A DNA stretch of 60,229 bases from Selaginella moellendorffii (lineage: Eukaryota > Streptophyta > Lycopodiopsida > Selaginellales > Selaginellaceae): NCBI RefSeq assembly GCF_000143415.4, contig NW_003314334.1, forward strand, positions 262,765-322,993, given 5' to 3'. Shown here one piece after another: positions 21,437 to 31,513 of this stretch (position 1 is the stretch's first letter; the number at the start of each line of letters is the position of its first letter). The position numbers were made by a program, and so were the translations under genes. The notes under the pieces are model-generated. The model was not told the DNA's origin and made no database searches. It worked only from the letters and a program-made list of their open reading frames with translations.

Positions 21437-22120
21437 TTATGTACATACGATGTTTAAAACGACAGTATAAATATACGTATTCTTATTAAGCAAAGGGAAG
21501 ATTAAAAAAAAAGAGTTTAGCCTTTGTTCGTTAACCATCTCTTCTTTGTTGAGCATACAATTGCGGACTCAAGGGGCTCTTTTCCAGACGTATCACGCTA
21601 AACCAGTTAAAGACCGATTGATGCTTAACCTCACAGCAATGCACAGCCGGGACACAGGGTGGAGTGCCCAAGACGATGGGCTTACTCAAAAGGAAGTACC
21701 ATTGGCCAGATATGGTTAAGGACGTCCAAGACTATGTAAAGACATGTCCAACATGTCAGCAGGTAAAAGCCGTGACTAAGGCTAGTGGGGGCTTGTTGCA
21801 AAGCATCCGAATTCCAGATCGCCCGTGGAAATGTCTTACGATGGACTTCATCACGGGACTCCCCCCAAGCGAGGGGTTTGATGCGATATTTGTGGTGGTG
21901 GATCGATTTTCGAAAATGGCACACTTCATACCCACCACAACGGAGGTGGATGCGGAAGGTGTGGCAAAGCTGTTCTTCGAACAAGTGGTTCGAGTGCGGG
22001 GAAGACCGGAAGAGATCATCTCAGATCGAGATAAGATCTTCACCAGTAGGTTCTGGAAGACTCTCCTAGAACAGTATCACACCAAGTTGAAATTTAGCAC
22101 AGCCTATCACCCACAGACAG

Positions 22121-22166
22121 GTATGGGGTATTGAGTCAAGTTGTTGGCACTAACACTTCTTGACAG
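22121..22166 (+). other. 46-bp intron in gypsy integrase
   Basis: GTATGG at the 5' end, CACTAAC branch-point-like sequence, TTGACAG at the 3' end. Removing it joins HPQT to DGQTERVNR exactly, restoring the canonical integrase motif; left in, it brings an in-frame TGA. The same intron is at 28063-28108 in the second element. Confidence 0.85.
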
Positions 22167-22584
22167 ACGGACAAACGGAAAGGGTGAATAGGCAACTGGA
22201 GGATTATTTGCGATGCTATGTCTCGGGAGACCAGACTGATTGGGTAAGTCATTTGGGACTTGCAGAAATGTGTTATAACAACTCACCACATTCGAGTATC
22301 GGGGTGAGTCCATGGGAAGTCATCAATGGGCGAGCTATTGAAGGTCCTGTGGAACTCGGCGTGGCCGAGTATCATGGAGAGTTGCCCGCAGTGGAGGCAT
22401 TCACGGCGGAAAGACTCCGCATTTGGAATCTAGTGAGGGATTCCTTGGAACGGGCTCAACAAAGGCAAACCAAATACGCGAACCAGAAGCGTCGGGATGT
22501 AGAGTTCCAAGCTGGGGAGAAGGTGTGGCTGAACACCAAGAACCTCAGACTACCAAGTGGGATCAGCCGAAAGTTGACCCAAAG

Positions 22585-22636
22585 GTAAAGATGCATGTAT
22601 TCCTGTAAATGAATTGATCTTGAGTTCCTTAAGCAG
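22585..22636 (+). other. 52-bp intron in gypsy integrase C-terminal region
   Basis: GTAAAG ... TTAAGCAG. Removing it joins SRKLTQR to FAGLYEIEARIGKVAYRL, matching the usual order in gypsy Pol proteins. The equivalent in the second element is 28527-28578. Confidence 0.8.
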
Positions 22637-23091
22637 GTTCGCGGGGCTTTACGAGATTGAGGCACGAATCGGTAAAGTGGCTTACCGACTCCGACTTCCT
22701 CGAGAGATGGGGAAGATGCACCCAGTGTTCCACGTGAACTTACTCAAGCCGTACTTTGAGGATCCGCTTCGCAAGGACCAAGTGAGACCTTTACCTGAGG
22801 TTATCCAAGGGGAAGAGGAATACGAAGTCGAGGCCATCCTCAATGCGCGCAAGAGCAAGTAACAAGGACGCGAGGTGAGAGAGTTCCATGTGAAGTGGAA
22901 AGGATTTCCACACTGCGAAGCAACATGGGAACCGGAGATCTAGTGGAGGAATTTCTGCAAGGCAGAACTCTATGTACTTATGCAAAATTCAATTAAAAAT
23001 ATCAATTTGCAAAGTTGAGCAAGTGGCATATGTTGGGACCCGAAGGCGCGCCAAAGGTAAGCTAATTAGCATAGGTTGGATAGGTCGACCA

Positions 23092-23253
23092 GGCGTAGGG
23101 CACTACGCCCGACTCCCCGCGGGGATGTCGAATTCGTAGACGTATTCTACGGAGGTTGGGTTTGAGTCCCAACCCCCTAGTAAAGCAAGGCTGGGTTCAA
23201 GTCCCGACCCCATACTAGGGCGTGGTGAGGTGAGGAGTATAGGGACACCTATA
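23092..23253 (+). other. Candidate structured RNA: chain of hairpins in gypsy tail
   Basis: Consecutive perfect or near-perfect stems: GGCGTAG/CTACGCC (23092-23109), TCCCC/GGGGA (23114-23125), TTCGTAGA/TCTACGGA (23133-23153), GGTTGGG/CCCAACC with a 7-nt loop (23154-23174), CCCTAGT/ACTAGGG enclosing GGG/CCC (23175-23220), and TATAGG/CCTATA (23238-23253). Three of the hairpins abut without spacing. The homologous stretch at about 29034-29195 keeps the outer stems. Confidence 0.55.
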
Positions 23254-23451
23254 TTCCGTTGTCATGGGCTTTTGGCCGGGGAGGCTAACTTAGGCACACC
23301 GCTAAGTGGGGGGATGCCCCCGGAGACATGGTCAACAAGTCGTAGGATAAAACGAGACGTTCGATGTGGGCATCGAACTTCTTCTATGGGTGGTGGAGTT
23401 GTAAGGAACCGACTCCCCGAGATGTCGTAGGCTAAAGGATCCCCAAAAGCT

Positions 23452-23768
23452 TGACCGAAATGACAAAGAGTTCATCGAATGGGACCAAGTCGAGGATCGA
23501 GTCCAAGACCGACTCTAGGACCGAGTTCGAGATAGAGTCCGGAATCGAGTCCGAGACCGACTCGGGGACCGAGTTCGAGACCGAGTTCGAGACCGAGTTC
23601 GAGACGGAGTCCGAGATCCGAAATCAGGTCCGAGACCGAGTCCGAGGTCGAGTCCGAGGTCGGGTCCGAGATCGGGTCCGAGATCGAGTCCGAGATCGAG
23701 TTCGAGACCGAATCCGAAGTCGGATCCGAAATCGGGTCTGAGATCGAGCCAGAGACTAAGTCCAAATA
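23452..23768. repeat. GAGTCC/GAGACC-type minisatellite, copy 1
   Basis: Degenerate 6- and 12-bp units (GAGTCCGAGATC, GAGTTCGAGACC) run for about 300 bp in the element's tail. The repeat lacks stops in several frames on both strands, giving spurious Arg/Val/Asp or Glu/Ser-rich reading frames. Confidence 0.9.
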
Positions 23769-24282
23769 TGTAGCGCATGTGATCATGGGATGAGATTTGG
23801 ATATACTGTCACCGTGGATCCTTGGAACCTTGGGAGATAAATGGGGATAAAATAGCCACTAAGGGCTCTCTCATCAAGCAATTGCCCCTTTTCCAGTTGG
23901 CTTAAGGGGAGAGAGATAAGGTGCGCTACAGTTGGTATCGGAGCAAATGGCACGGGTTCGATTCCCATTGATTAGTGGCTACTTAAAAAGTATAATATAC
24001 CCTTGAGCAAGGTATATTCCTACCCCTAAAATTTGAAATCGAACGTATTGGGCTTCCATGCGTACGTCCTTCCTCTTGTGTGGAGTATCCACGGACGAAG
24101 GTATCCACCGTGGGACTGCGGTACGGGTGGATGACTAGTTGCCTCACATGGAATCATTAGTCTACAAAATGGAAGGATTGGTAGATTGAGTGCGGAAATG
24201 GAGGTGTTGGTTCCCCTTGGCTCAGTAGGGGTTGTTAGTCAATAGTCAATGAGGACATTGACATCTCTAAAGGGGGGGTGAG
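23769..24282 (+). mobile_element. Short LTR, PBS and PPT: internally deleted (TRIM-like) element
   Basis: 23769-23930 is a 162-bp LTR-like unit with inverted ends TGTAGCGC...GCGCTACA. It is followed at 23933-23944 by TGGTATCGGAGC, one mismatch from the plant initiator-tRNA-Met primer-binding site. About 320 bp without coding capacity follow, then a polypurine tract CTAAAGGGGGGGTGAG just before the next LTR at 24283. This is the layout of a TRIM or of an element collapsed by deletion. The two flanking LTRs match only in their first 40 or so bases, so they may come from related but different elements. Confidence 0.6.
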
Positions 24283-24596
24283 TGTAGCGCATGTGATCAT
24301 GGGATAAGTTTTGGATATACTGTGATAGGCTTGGTGTGCTTGGCTGCTTGTGCTTGCGGGGAGTGTAGCCGAACCTTAAGTCCCGTCTAACCCGGGGAGG
24401 GGGATTGGGAGAGATTTGGGAATCCGTAGATGGATGGCTAACACTCCGTTGCTCGTGTAGTGAGTAGCTGAAACCAAGTAGGACCAAGTACCATAGGCGA
24501 GAACCTTGGCGAGGGAACTTAGCACAAGCCAAGGCAGAGTTGGTCGGATAGCCGAGGTAAGCTGGCAAATTGGAAAGGAAAAATTTGTGGCTTACA
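24283..24596 (+). repeat. 5' LTR of gypsy element 2
   Basis: Begins TGTAGCGCATGTGATCATGG just after the polypurine tract and ends GGCTTACA, three bases before a primer-binding site at 24600-24611 (TGGTATCGGAGC). Length is 314 bp. No matching 3' LTR exists downstream: the element's tail runs straight into host sequence at 29733. Confidence 0.7.
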
Positions 24597-24599
24597 ATT

Positions 24600-24611
24600 T
24601 GGTATCGGAGC
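24600..24611 (+). other. Primer-binding site, initiator tRNA-Met type
   Basis: TGGTATCGGAGC, one base different from the common plant PBS TGGTATCAGAGC, lies directly after the 5' LTR. Confidence 0.75.
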
Positions 24612-24655
24612 CTCTTCCTCAGTTCTAGCGAAGGATAGAGGCGGATTGCTGGGAG

Positions 24656-25531
24656 ATGGCAAGGGCAGGACGTAAGCGAACCCAGGCGGAGACGGAACCT
24701 CCTCCAGAGCTGGAGCCTCCGGTCGAACAGGAGGCTATGGATGAGGAATCGTTGCATGAGGAGGACTCCAGTGAGGCAACTTCCAAACAGGAGTCCGGTG
24801 GTGAGGTTCGATCGTCCAAGGCTCGATTGGACGTTCTAGAAGGACAATTGGCACAGACCAATGCCCTGCTAGAGACTCTCGTACGCAAGCTAAAGCGTGA
24901 TGAGAAGCGGAAGAAAAAGTGAAAGACTGCGGATGCTGGCAGCGCAGAAGGTGCGGACCCTTCGGCAGGGATTGAGGCAAAAACAGACAAGGTCGAACAG
25001 ACCGAAGTGGAATCAGTCCCTCAGGCAGTTCCCAAGTACAAACCGAAGCCCCCACCGGTCTTCAAGGGAGTGAACGACTATAAGGTGGTGGAGGATTGGT
25101 TTTACGATATGGAGGACTACTTCTGAGCGTTGCGATTACCGAGCTCGGAGAAGGTCCCATATGCTAAACCATACTTGGCAGATAATGCCAAGTCTTGGTG
25201 GAGAACAACGGAGGCCAACGAAGGACCGGTGGCCACTTGGGAAATGATGAAGGCGAGGATCCGCGCAACTTACGTTCCTCCGAATGCTACTCTGCACCTA
25301 AGGGACGAGCTGAGTAGGCTGAAGCAGACCGGAACCATTCAGGAGTATGTGAATGGGTTTATGGCAAAGAGGATACTTGTCACGGACATGGGGGATATGG
25401 ATGCGTTACATGCCTTCATATCAGGTTTGCAAACCTGGGCTCGCGGCGAAGTAATGCGATGGAACCTGACCAACTATAAGGAAGCGTTGGATGCGGCCAT
25501 CAAGGTGCATTTCAACAATAACCTCGGATAA
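24656..25531 (+). pseudogene. Gypsy gag, two stop codons, CCHC missing
   Basis: ATG 24656 begins an acidic/Pro-rich N-terminus (MARAGRKRTQAETEPPPELE) and a predicted coiled coil (LDVLEGQLAQTNALLETLVR). In the same frame the capsid core follows: PPVFKGVNDYKVVEDWFYDM, KSWWRTTEANEGPVATWEMM, LKQTGTIQEYVNGF, GLQTWARGEVMRW. TGA codons at 24920 and 25124 interrupt it; transitions from CGA or TGG are the likely cause. The frame ends with TAA at 25529, where the zinc knuckle and the start of protease should be. Confidence 0.8.
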
Positions 25532-26000
25532 TTTTGTGGCTGCAGACATAGTCCGGCAAGCCGGACTAACGGTGCAGCGGCTAGGCAAACCAAGGACTAT
25601 AGAGTTTGTTCAAGGTAGCCAAAGCACCGATGAGGTACTTCGACAAGCGAGAGTCGAAGTGGGGACTTGGAAGGTGGACATGGATTTCACCGTGTTGGAC
25701 ATGGTGGGATTTGACGTGATCTTCAGAATGGACTGGTTCAATCGATTCGTGGTAGCCCTGCATGGACAAGGTAGAAACCTTGTGGTACTGGCGAATGCCC
25801 AAGGAAGAAGATCTAGGGTGGAGGCCCAAGATCTAAAGGTAGGGCAAAGCAAGGCCAAAGATTCCTGCTTAAACTTGGTGTCCACGAGAGGACAACTCAC
25901 TAAAGGAACTAAGGCGGCCTTTTTGTGCTTACTCTCGGTGAAGAGTGACAAAAAGACAGGAATGGAAGAAGTACCTTTAGTGATCCAGCGGGTGTTGGAC
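25520..26000 (+). pseudogene. Gypsy protease remnant, active site deleted
   Basis: DNFVAADIVRQAGLTVQRLG and MDFTVLDMVGFDVIFRMDWF are the typical middle and end of a retropepsin-like domain. The catalytic D-S/T-G, which should come just before DNFV, is gone, together with the gag zinc knuckle, so a deletion joins the gag end to mid-protease. A TAA at 26001 separates it from the reverse transcriptase. Confidence 0.75.
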
Positions 26001-26015
26001 TAATTCCAGGATACC

Positions 26016-27752
26016 ATGCCGGAGGAGCTACCGGCGGGGCTACCCCTAGCACGACCGATAGAACATAAGATTGAGCTGGTCGAGGGTGCTGAGGCAGTGG
26101 TTCGTCCCCCTTATCGTTTGAACGAAAAGGAACTCAAGGAGCTCAAGTGCCAACTAGAGGAGTTGGTGGACAAAGGGTATGTTAGGTTGAGCAAGTCGCC
26201 GTATGGGGCGCCGGTGTTATTTGTGAAAAAAAAAGATGGATCTATGCGCATGTGCATAGACTACCGGTTGCTCAACAAGTATACAAAGAAGAACAAGTAC
26301 CCTTTGCCAAGGATTGAGGACCTGTTCGATAGGTTGGGAAAGGCAAAATACTTCTCGAGGATTAACCTAAGGTCAGGATACTACCAGATCAAGGTAGCCG
26401 AGGAAGATGTCGAGAAGACAACCTGTCGAACGAGGTATGGGAGCTTTGAGTTTCTGGTAATGCCCTTCGGGCTATGTAATGCGCCGGCAACGTTTTCGGC
26501 GCTAATGAACCACATCTTTGTACCCTATCTGGATCACTTCGTGGTCGTCTATATCGACGACATCCTGATCTATAGCGAGACGCTAGAGGAGCATGTCGAA
26601 CACTTGGCGAAGGTGTTTGAGAAACTAAGGGAACACAAGCTGTATGCTAAAGAGAGCAAATGTGACTTTGCTCAACAAGAGGTAAAGTTTCTCGGGCATG
26701 TGGTGGGCCAGGACGGGCTCAAGGTGGACCTGGAGAAGGTCCAAGCGATCCAGGAATGGGAGCGACCATCCAATGTACACGAGTTGAGGGCATTCCTGGG
26801 GCTATGCAACTACTATCAAAAGTTTATCAGACACTATTCGAGAGTAGCCCTGCCCTTAATGGACCAAACAGGAAAAGGGAAGATGGTGTGGACAGCGGAA
26901 TGCGAGGCGGCATTCGTCCACCTCAAGGGGAAGTTGAGGAAGGCTCCCGTATTGGCATTACCAGACTTTGGTAAGGACTTTGAGGTAGAAATGAATGCTT
27001 TGGACTTTACGTTGGGTGCAGTTTTGAAGCAAGACAACCATCCGGTAGCGTTCTTCTCGAAGAAGCTGGACAAGGCTCAACGGAAGTGGCCTGCCCACGA
27101 GAAGGAATTGTTTGCAGTGGTCAAGGCGCTCAAGGAGTGGCGACACTACCTTGGGAGACACTTCAAGGTTTACACGGACAATGTGGCAACGAAACACTTC
27201 TTGTCACAGCCCGACCTAAGAGGGAAACAAGGTCGGTGGGCCAATGCCTTGGCCGAGTTTGATTGCGAAATTCTGTACAAGCCTGGGAAGAGCAACATCG
27301 TGGCGGATGCGCTAAGTCGAAAAGCAAGCTTGAGGTTGGCAATATCCAGCGCAACAGCAACCTTCTGGGACGATGTGCGGATAGCATATGAGAACGATGG
27401 TCTAGCACAGGAAGTGTTGCTGAGGAATCTAGAGGCGCGGGAAGCTCACCAGAGAGGTGAGCTGCCAACGGAAGAGAAATCGGGCTATGCGGAACGCAAC
27501 AGACTCATTTATTACAAGCAAATGAGGGTGTATATTCCAGAAGGGGAACTAAGGAAGGTGGCCTTAGAAGAGTGTCATGACAGACCTCTTGCGGGACACG
27601 GTGGAGTGCCCAAGACGATGGGCTTACTCAAAAGGAAGTACCATTGGCCAGATATGGTTAAGGACGTCCAAGACTATGTAAAGACATGTCCAACATGTCA
27701 GCAGGTAAAAGCCGTGACTAAGGCTAGTGGGGGCTTGTTGCAAAGCATCTGA
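26016..27752 (+). pseudogene. Gypsy Pol: reverse transcriptase, RNase H, integrase N-terminus
   Basis: A long open frame. RT motifs: [49 protein letters not shown] and the catalytic [12 protein letters not shown]. RNase [18 protein letters not shown], where the family has TDASD at the same place, so the first catalytic Asp is Asn, then [11 protein letters not shown] and [13 protein letters not shown]. The integrase zinc-binding H-H-C-C region begins [20 protein letters not shown] ... CPTCQQ. A TGA at 27750 ends the frame; the truncated element has CGA there. Together with the gag and protease damage this shows an immobile copy. Confidence 0.9.
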
Positions 27753-28062
27753 ATTCCAGATCGCCCGTGGAAATGTCTTACGATGGACTTCATCACGGGA
27801 CTCCCCCCAAGCGAGGGGTTTGATGCGATATTTGTGGTGGTGGACCGATTTTCGAAAATGGCACACTTCATACCCACCACAACGGAGGTGGATGCGGAAG
27901 GTGTGGCAAAGCTGTTCTTCGAACAAGTGGTTCGAGTGCGGGGAAGACCGGAAGAGATCATCTCAGATCGAGATAAGATCTTCACTAGTAGGTTCTGGAG
28001 GACTCTCCTAGAACAGTATCGCACCAAGTTGAAATTCAGCACAGCCTATCACCCACAGACAG

Positions 28063-28108
28063 GTATGGGGTATTGAGTCAAGTTGTTGGCACTAACACTT
28101 CTTGACAG
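28063..28108 (+). other. 46-bp intron in integrase, element 2
   Basis: Identical in position, ends and CACTAAC branch-point-like sequence to 22121-22166. Confidence 0.85.
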
Positions 28109-28526
28109 ACGGACAAACGGAAAGGGTGAATAGGCAGCTGGAGGATTATTTGCGATGCTATGTCTCGGGAGACCAGACCGATTGTGTAAGTCATTTGGGA
28201 CTTGCAGAAATGTGTTATAACAACTCACCACATTCGAGTATCGGGGTGAGTCTATGGGAAGTCATCAATGGGCGAGCTATTGAAGGTCCTGTGGAACTCG
28301 GCGTGGCCGAGTATCATGGAGAGTTGCCCGCAGTGGAGGCATTCACGGCGGAAAGACTCAGCATTTGGAATCTAGTGAGGGATTCTTTGGAATGGGCTCA
28401 ACAAAGGCAAACCAAATACGCGAACCAGAAGCGTCGGGATGTAGAGTTCCAAGCTGGGGAGAAGGTGTGGCTGAACACCAAGAACCTCAGACTACCAAGT
28501 GGGATCAGCCGAAAGTTGACCCAAAG

Positions 28527-28578
28527 GTAAAGATGCATGTATTCCTGTAAATGAATTGATCTTGAGTTCCTTAAGCAG
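28527..28578 (+). other. 52-bp intron in integrase, element 2
   Basis: Same position and splice ends as 22585-22636. Confidence 0.8.
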
Positions 28579-29413
28579 GTTCACGGGGCTTTACGAGATT
28601 GAGGCACGAATCGGTAAAGTGGCTTACCGACTCCAACTTCCTCGAGAGATGGGGAAGATGCACCCAGTGTTCCACGTGAACTTACTCAAGCCGTACTTTG
28701 AGGATCCGCTTCGCAAGGACCAAGTGAGACCTTTACCTGAGGTTATCCAAGGGGAAGAAGAATACGAAGTCGAGGCCATCCTCAATGCGCGCAAGAGCAA
28801 GTAACAAGGACACGAGATGAGAGAGTTCCATGTGAAGTGGAAAGGATTTCCACACTGCGAAGCAACATGGGAACCGGAGGAGAACCTAGCGAACGCGCGA
28901 GATCTAGTGGAGGAATTTCTGCAAGGCAGAACTCTATGTACTTATGCAAAATTCAATTAAAAATATCAATTTGCAAAGTTGAGCAAGTGGCATATGTTGG
29001 GACCCGAAGGCGCGCCAAAGGTAAGCTAATTAGCATGGGTTGGATAGGTCGACTAGGCGTAGGGCACTACGCCCGACTCCCCGTGGGGATGTCGAATCCG
29101 TAGACATATTCTACGGAGGTTGGGTTTGAGTCCCAACCCCCTAGTAAAGCAAGGCTAGGTTCAAGTCCCGACCCCATACTAGGGCGTGGTGAGGTGAGGA
29201 GTATAGGGACACCTATATTCCGTTGTCATGGGCTCTTGGCCGGGGAGGCTAACTTAGGCACACCGCTAAGTGGGGGGATGCCCCCGGAGACATGGTCAAC
29301 AAGTCGTAGGATAAAACGAGATGTTTGATGTGGGCATCGAACTTCTTCTATGGGTGGTGGAGTTGTAAGGAACCGACTCCCCGAGATGTCATAGGCTAAA
29401 GGATCCCCAAAAG

Positions 29414-29732
29414 CTTGACCGAAATGACAAAGAGTTCATCGAATGGGACCAAGTCGAGGATCGAGTCCAAGACTGACTTTAGGACCGAGTTCGAGATAGA
29501 GTCCGGAATCGAGTCCGAGACCGACTCGGGGACCGAGTTCGAGTCCGAGTTCGAGACCGAGTTCGAGACGGAGTCCGAGATCCGAAATCGGGTCCGAGAC
29601 CGAGTCTGAGGTCGAGTCCGAGGTCGGGTCCGAGATCAGGTCCGAGATCGAGTCCGAGATCGAGTTCGAGACCGAATCCGAAGTCGGATCCGAAATCGGG
29701 TCTAAGATCGAGCCAGAGACTAAGTCCAAATA
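29414..29732. repeat. GAGTCC/GAGACC-type minisatellite, copy 2
   Basis: Matches 23452-23768 with a handful of substitutions. It ends at the host junction at 29733, with no polypurine tract or 3' LTR. Confidence 0.9.
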
Positions 29733-29873
29733 GCCCCTTGAGTCCGCGATTGTATGCTCAACAAAGAAGAGATGGTTAACGAACAAAGGTTAAACTCTTT
29801 TTTTTTAATCTTCCCTTTGCTTAATAAGAATACGTATATTTATACTGTCGTTTTAAACATCGTATGTACATAA

Positions 29874-30684
29874 TCATAACGGCGGCAGCGGCGGTGGTGC
29901 CTTCGGGTAATACAGTAGCTTCTCCAGCCGCAGCACTACGCCGCAGTGGTAAGGCAGCACTGGATGCCGGTGGAGATACATGGGACTGATGGTCAGCCAC
30001 GAGAGGCCATAAAATTCCGCTCCAAGTTGCTCTAGAACGTAGCGGATTTGCAGCTTGATGCCGCTGCTGCTCCCTGGCTTCCCTGTGCCCACACTGCTGC
30101 TACTACCGGCGTTGTCACACAAGCCATTCCCACCCAGACGCATCCCTTGCATCTCCTGTCTCGAGCCTTGGAGGAGCCGAAGTGTGCTACGAGACCGTTC
30201 TGGAGTGTCCTCGGCCATTCCTCCTCCATGGAAACATGAACAACCTCGGCTCGTAGAGCTGTGGTCGGGCCGGAGATGACGTAGCCGGATGCAATGGGAG
30301 AGATGGAGCCTCTGCTCTGTATCCACTGTCCAAATGCCGTGGCGTTGGCTACGGACCATGTCGAAGCCGCTGGAATAAAGTATCAGTCAGCGAATACGTA
30401 AATACGAAAAAAACTTCTAGCTTACCAGTTGATTCGGTCAGGCTCGGCCCCTGCAATAACTCGTCACCAGACACCGTCCCCAAGGTTACACCGGCCAGCA
30501 TCCCAGCATGAAAGTTGATCTCCGGCTTTGGGAGTAAACCACGCAAAACAAAAGAGGCCGAATCACCACGGGCCATGCTCTGGATTCGTCCAGCCAGTGA
30601 GGTTGTGTCTTGCTGGGAACTTGTAAAACTCGCGACAATCTGGAGAGAGGGCTTTGGATTCACCGTCAGAGGCGATAACTTCAT
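29874..30684 (-). CDS. Unknown multi-copy gene, inverted copy D
   Basis: Reverse-complement of copies A and B, with ATG at 30684, an intron near 30370-30425 and exon 2 down to 29874. Differences include APE to TPE in the second frame (AEDTPERSR) and a short proline run (CCGCCG...CTGCCG). The uncertain frame change in exon 2 is the same. It lies just inside the right arm of the large inverted repeat, 140 bp from the gypsy complex. Confidence 0.5.
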
Positions 30685-31411
30685 CCTATGTACGTTCCAA
30701 ACAGTAAACGTTTTCAAGCATTTAAAAAGCTCGTTCTCTCGTGGGCTGGCAGGACATATTTCAGATCACATGTACAAGCCAAAGCAATGCCAACGATTGC
30801 TATTTTGTTGTAGCCATGGTTTATGGACAGTGCCAAGTACGACATTGGTCCCATTACACCTACTGTGTTTGGAGGAAATGGCTCACTGTGTTGACATTTT
30901 CAGTGAAGGTGCATTGGATTTGATGGATTTGATAGATATTCATAAACCAACTATTCCAGCTTGCAGGGATTAGGAACTCTCTAACTGCTTCTAGCTTGTT
31001 CAGCTCTCCTGAGATTCGGCAGATATTAGTCACCTACAAGGCAGCATTCCTCTCAGCTTTCCGAGCATACTTCTGTTAAACTCCAACAAACTGGGAGGCC
31101 ATCTTCTCGGGTGAGCCTTCCAAAAATTTCAGCTCCAATGCGACCAACAACAGGTTTGAAGGCAGTGTTCCATCAAGGAACTTTAGCAGCAACCAAACAA
31201 GTTGTCTGGGAAGCTACCAACTCAATGTGAACCACTGTACCAACACCAATATGAGAATTGAAGAAACTCTTTGCGTCGAGTCCTTGTTATTGATCATGCT
31301 TGGGTTCAATGGTTGACTCTTCCCCATGGCCTGGTTCAATTAAAGTTTGCATTGTTAGTGCAAAATGGTCCTGGGATCCAAACTTTCAGCCAGCTGGAGG
31401 GATGGATGCTG

Positions 31412-31513
31412 TTGGAAAATGGCTGGACAGGCAGGACCTCCTACACCGGTGCCAGGTGCTCTACCAGTGAGCTACCTGCCTTGGTTGTGTGCATATTCAG
31501 CTTCGTTCTAACA
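31412..31513. mobile_element. 102-bp A-box element, inverted copy
   Basis: Flanked by perfect 7-bp direct repeats GATGCTG at 31405-31411 and 31514-31520. This is the best preserved boundary of the element and defines the insertion. The empty site is 47614-47620. Confidence 0.7.

Larger units (their letters stand above)
21649..23768 (+). mobile_element. 5'-truncated Ty3/gypsy element (integrase to 3' tail)
   Basis: It starts abruptly inside the integrase zinc-binding region ([20 protein letters not shown] ... CPTCQQVKA) next to host sequence, so everything upstream is missing. The integrase core follows (LTMDFITGLPPSEGFD, IISDRDKIFTSRFW, FSTAYHPQT|DGQTERVNR). Spliceosomal-type introns lie at 22121-22166 and 22585-22636, and the C-terminal part ends HPVFHVNLLKPYFED. 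The chromodomain (REFHVKWKGFPHCEATWEPE) is broken by a TAA at 22860 and a 22-bp deletion near 22938. A structured tail and a GAGTCC-type minisatellite complete it. At the site where the downstream copy has TGA, this copy has CGA (sense). Confidence 0.85.
27753..28930 (+). pseudogene. Gypsy integrase core and chromodomain, element 2
   Basis: Continuation of Pol after the TGA: DFITGLPPSEGFDAIFVVVD, FFEQVVRVRGRPEEIISDRD, HPQT, a 46-bp intron (28063-28108), DGQTERVNRQLEDYLRC, then a 52-bp intron (28527-28578) and GKVAYRLQLPREMGKMHPVF. The chromodomain at the end (FHVKWKGFPHCEATWEPEEN) is complete here, unlike in the truncated copy, but follows an in-frame TAA at 28802 that both copies share. A chromodomain places the element in the chromovirus branch of Ty3/gypsy. 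Confidence 0.85.

Noticed and set aside
23133-23174. tRNA gene in the gypsy tail
   Set aside because: T-arm-like and anticodon-like hairpins occur, but the acceptor and D arms do not close properly. Reported as a structured RNA candidate instead.
23451-23786. Long Glu/Ser/Arg-rich reading frames on both strands
   Set aside because: They result from the 6/12-bp minisatellite that lacks stops; the same is true at 29414-29786.
24283-29732. Complete, mobile gypsy element
   Set aside because: No 3' LTR, no protease active site, and several stops.
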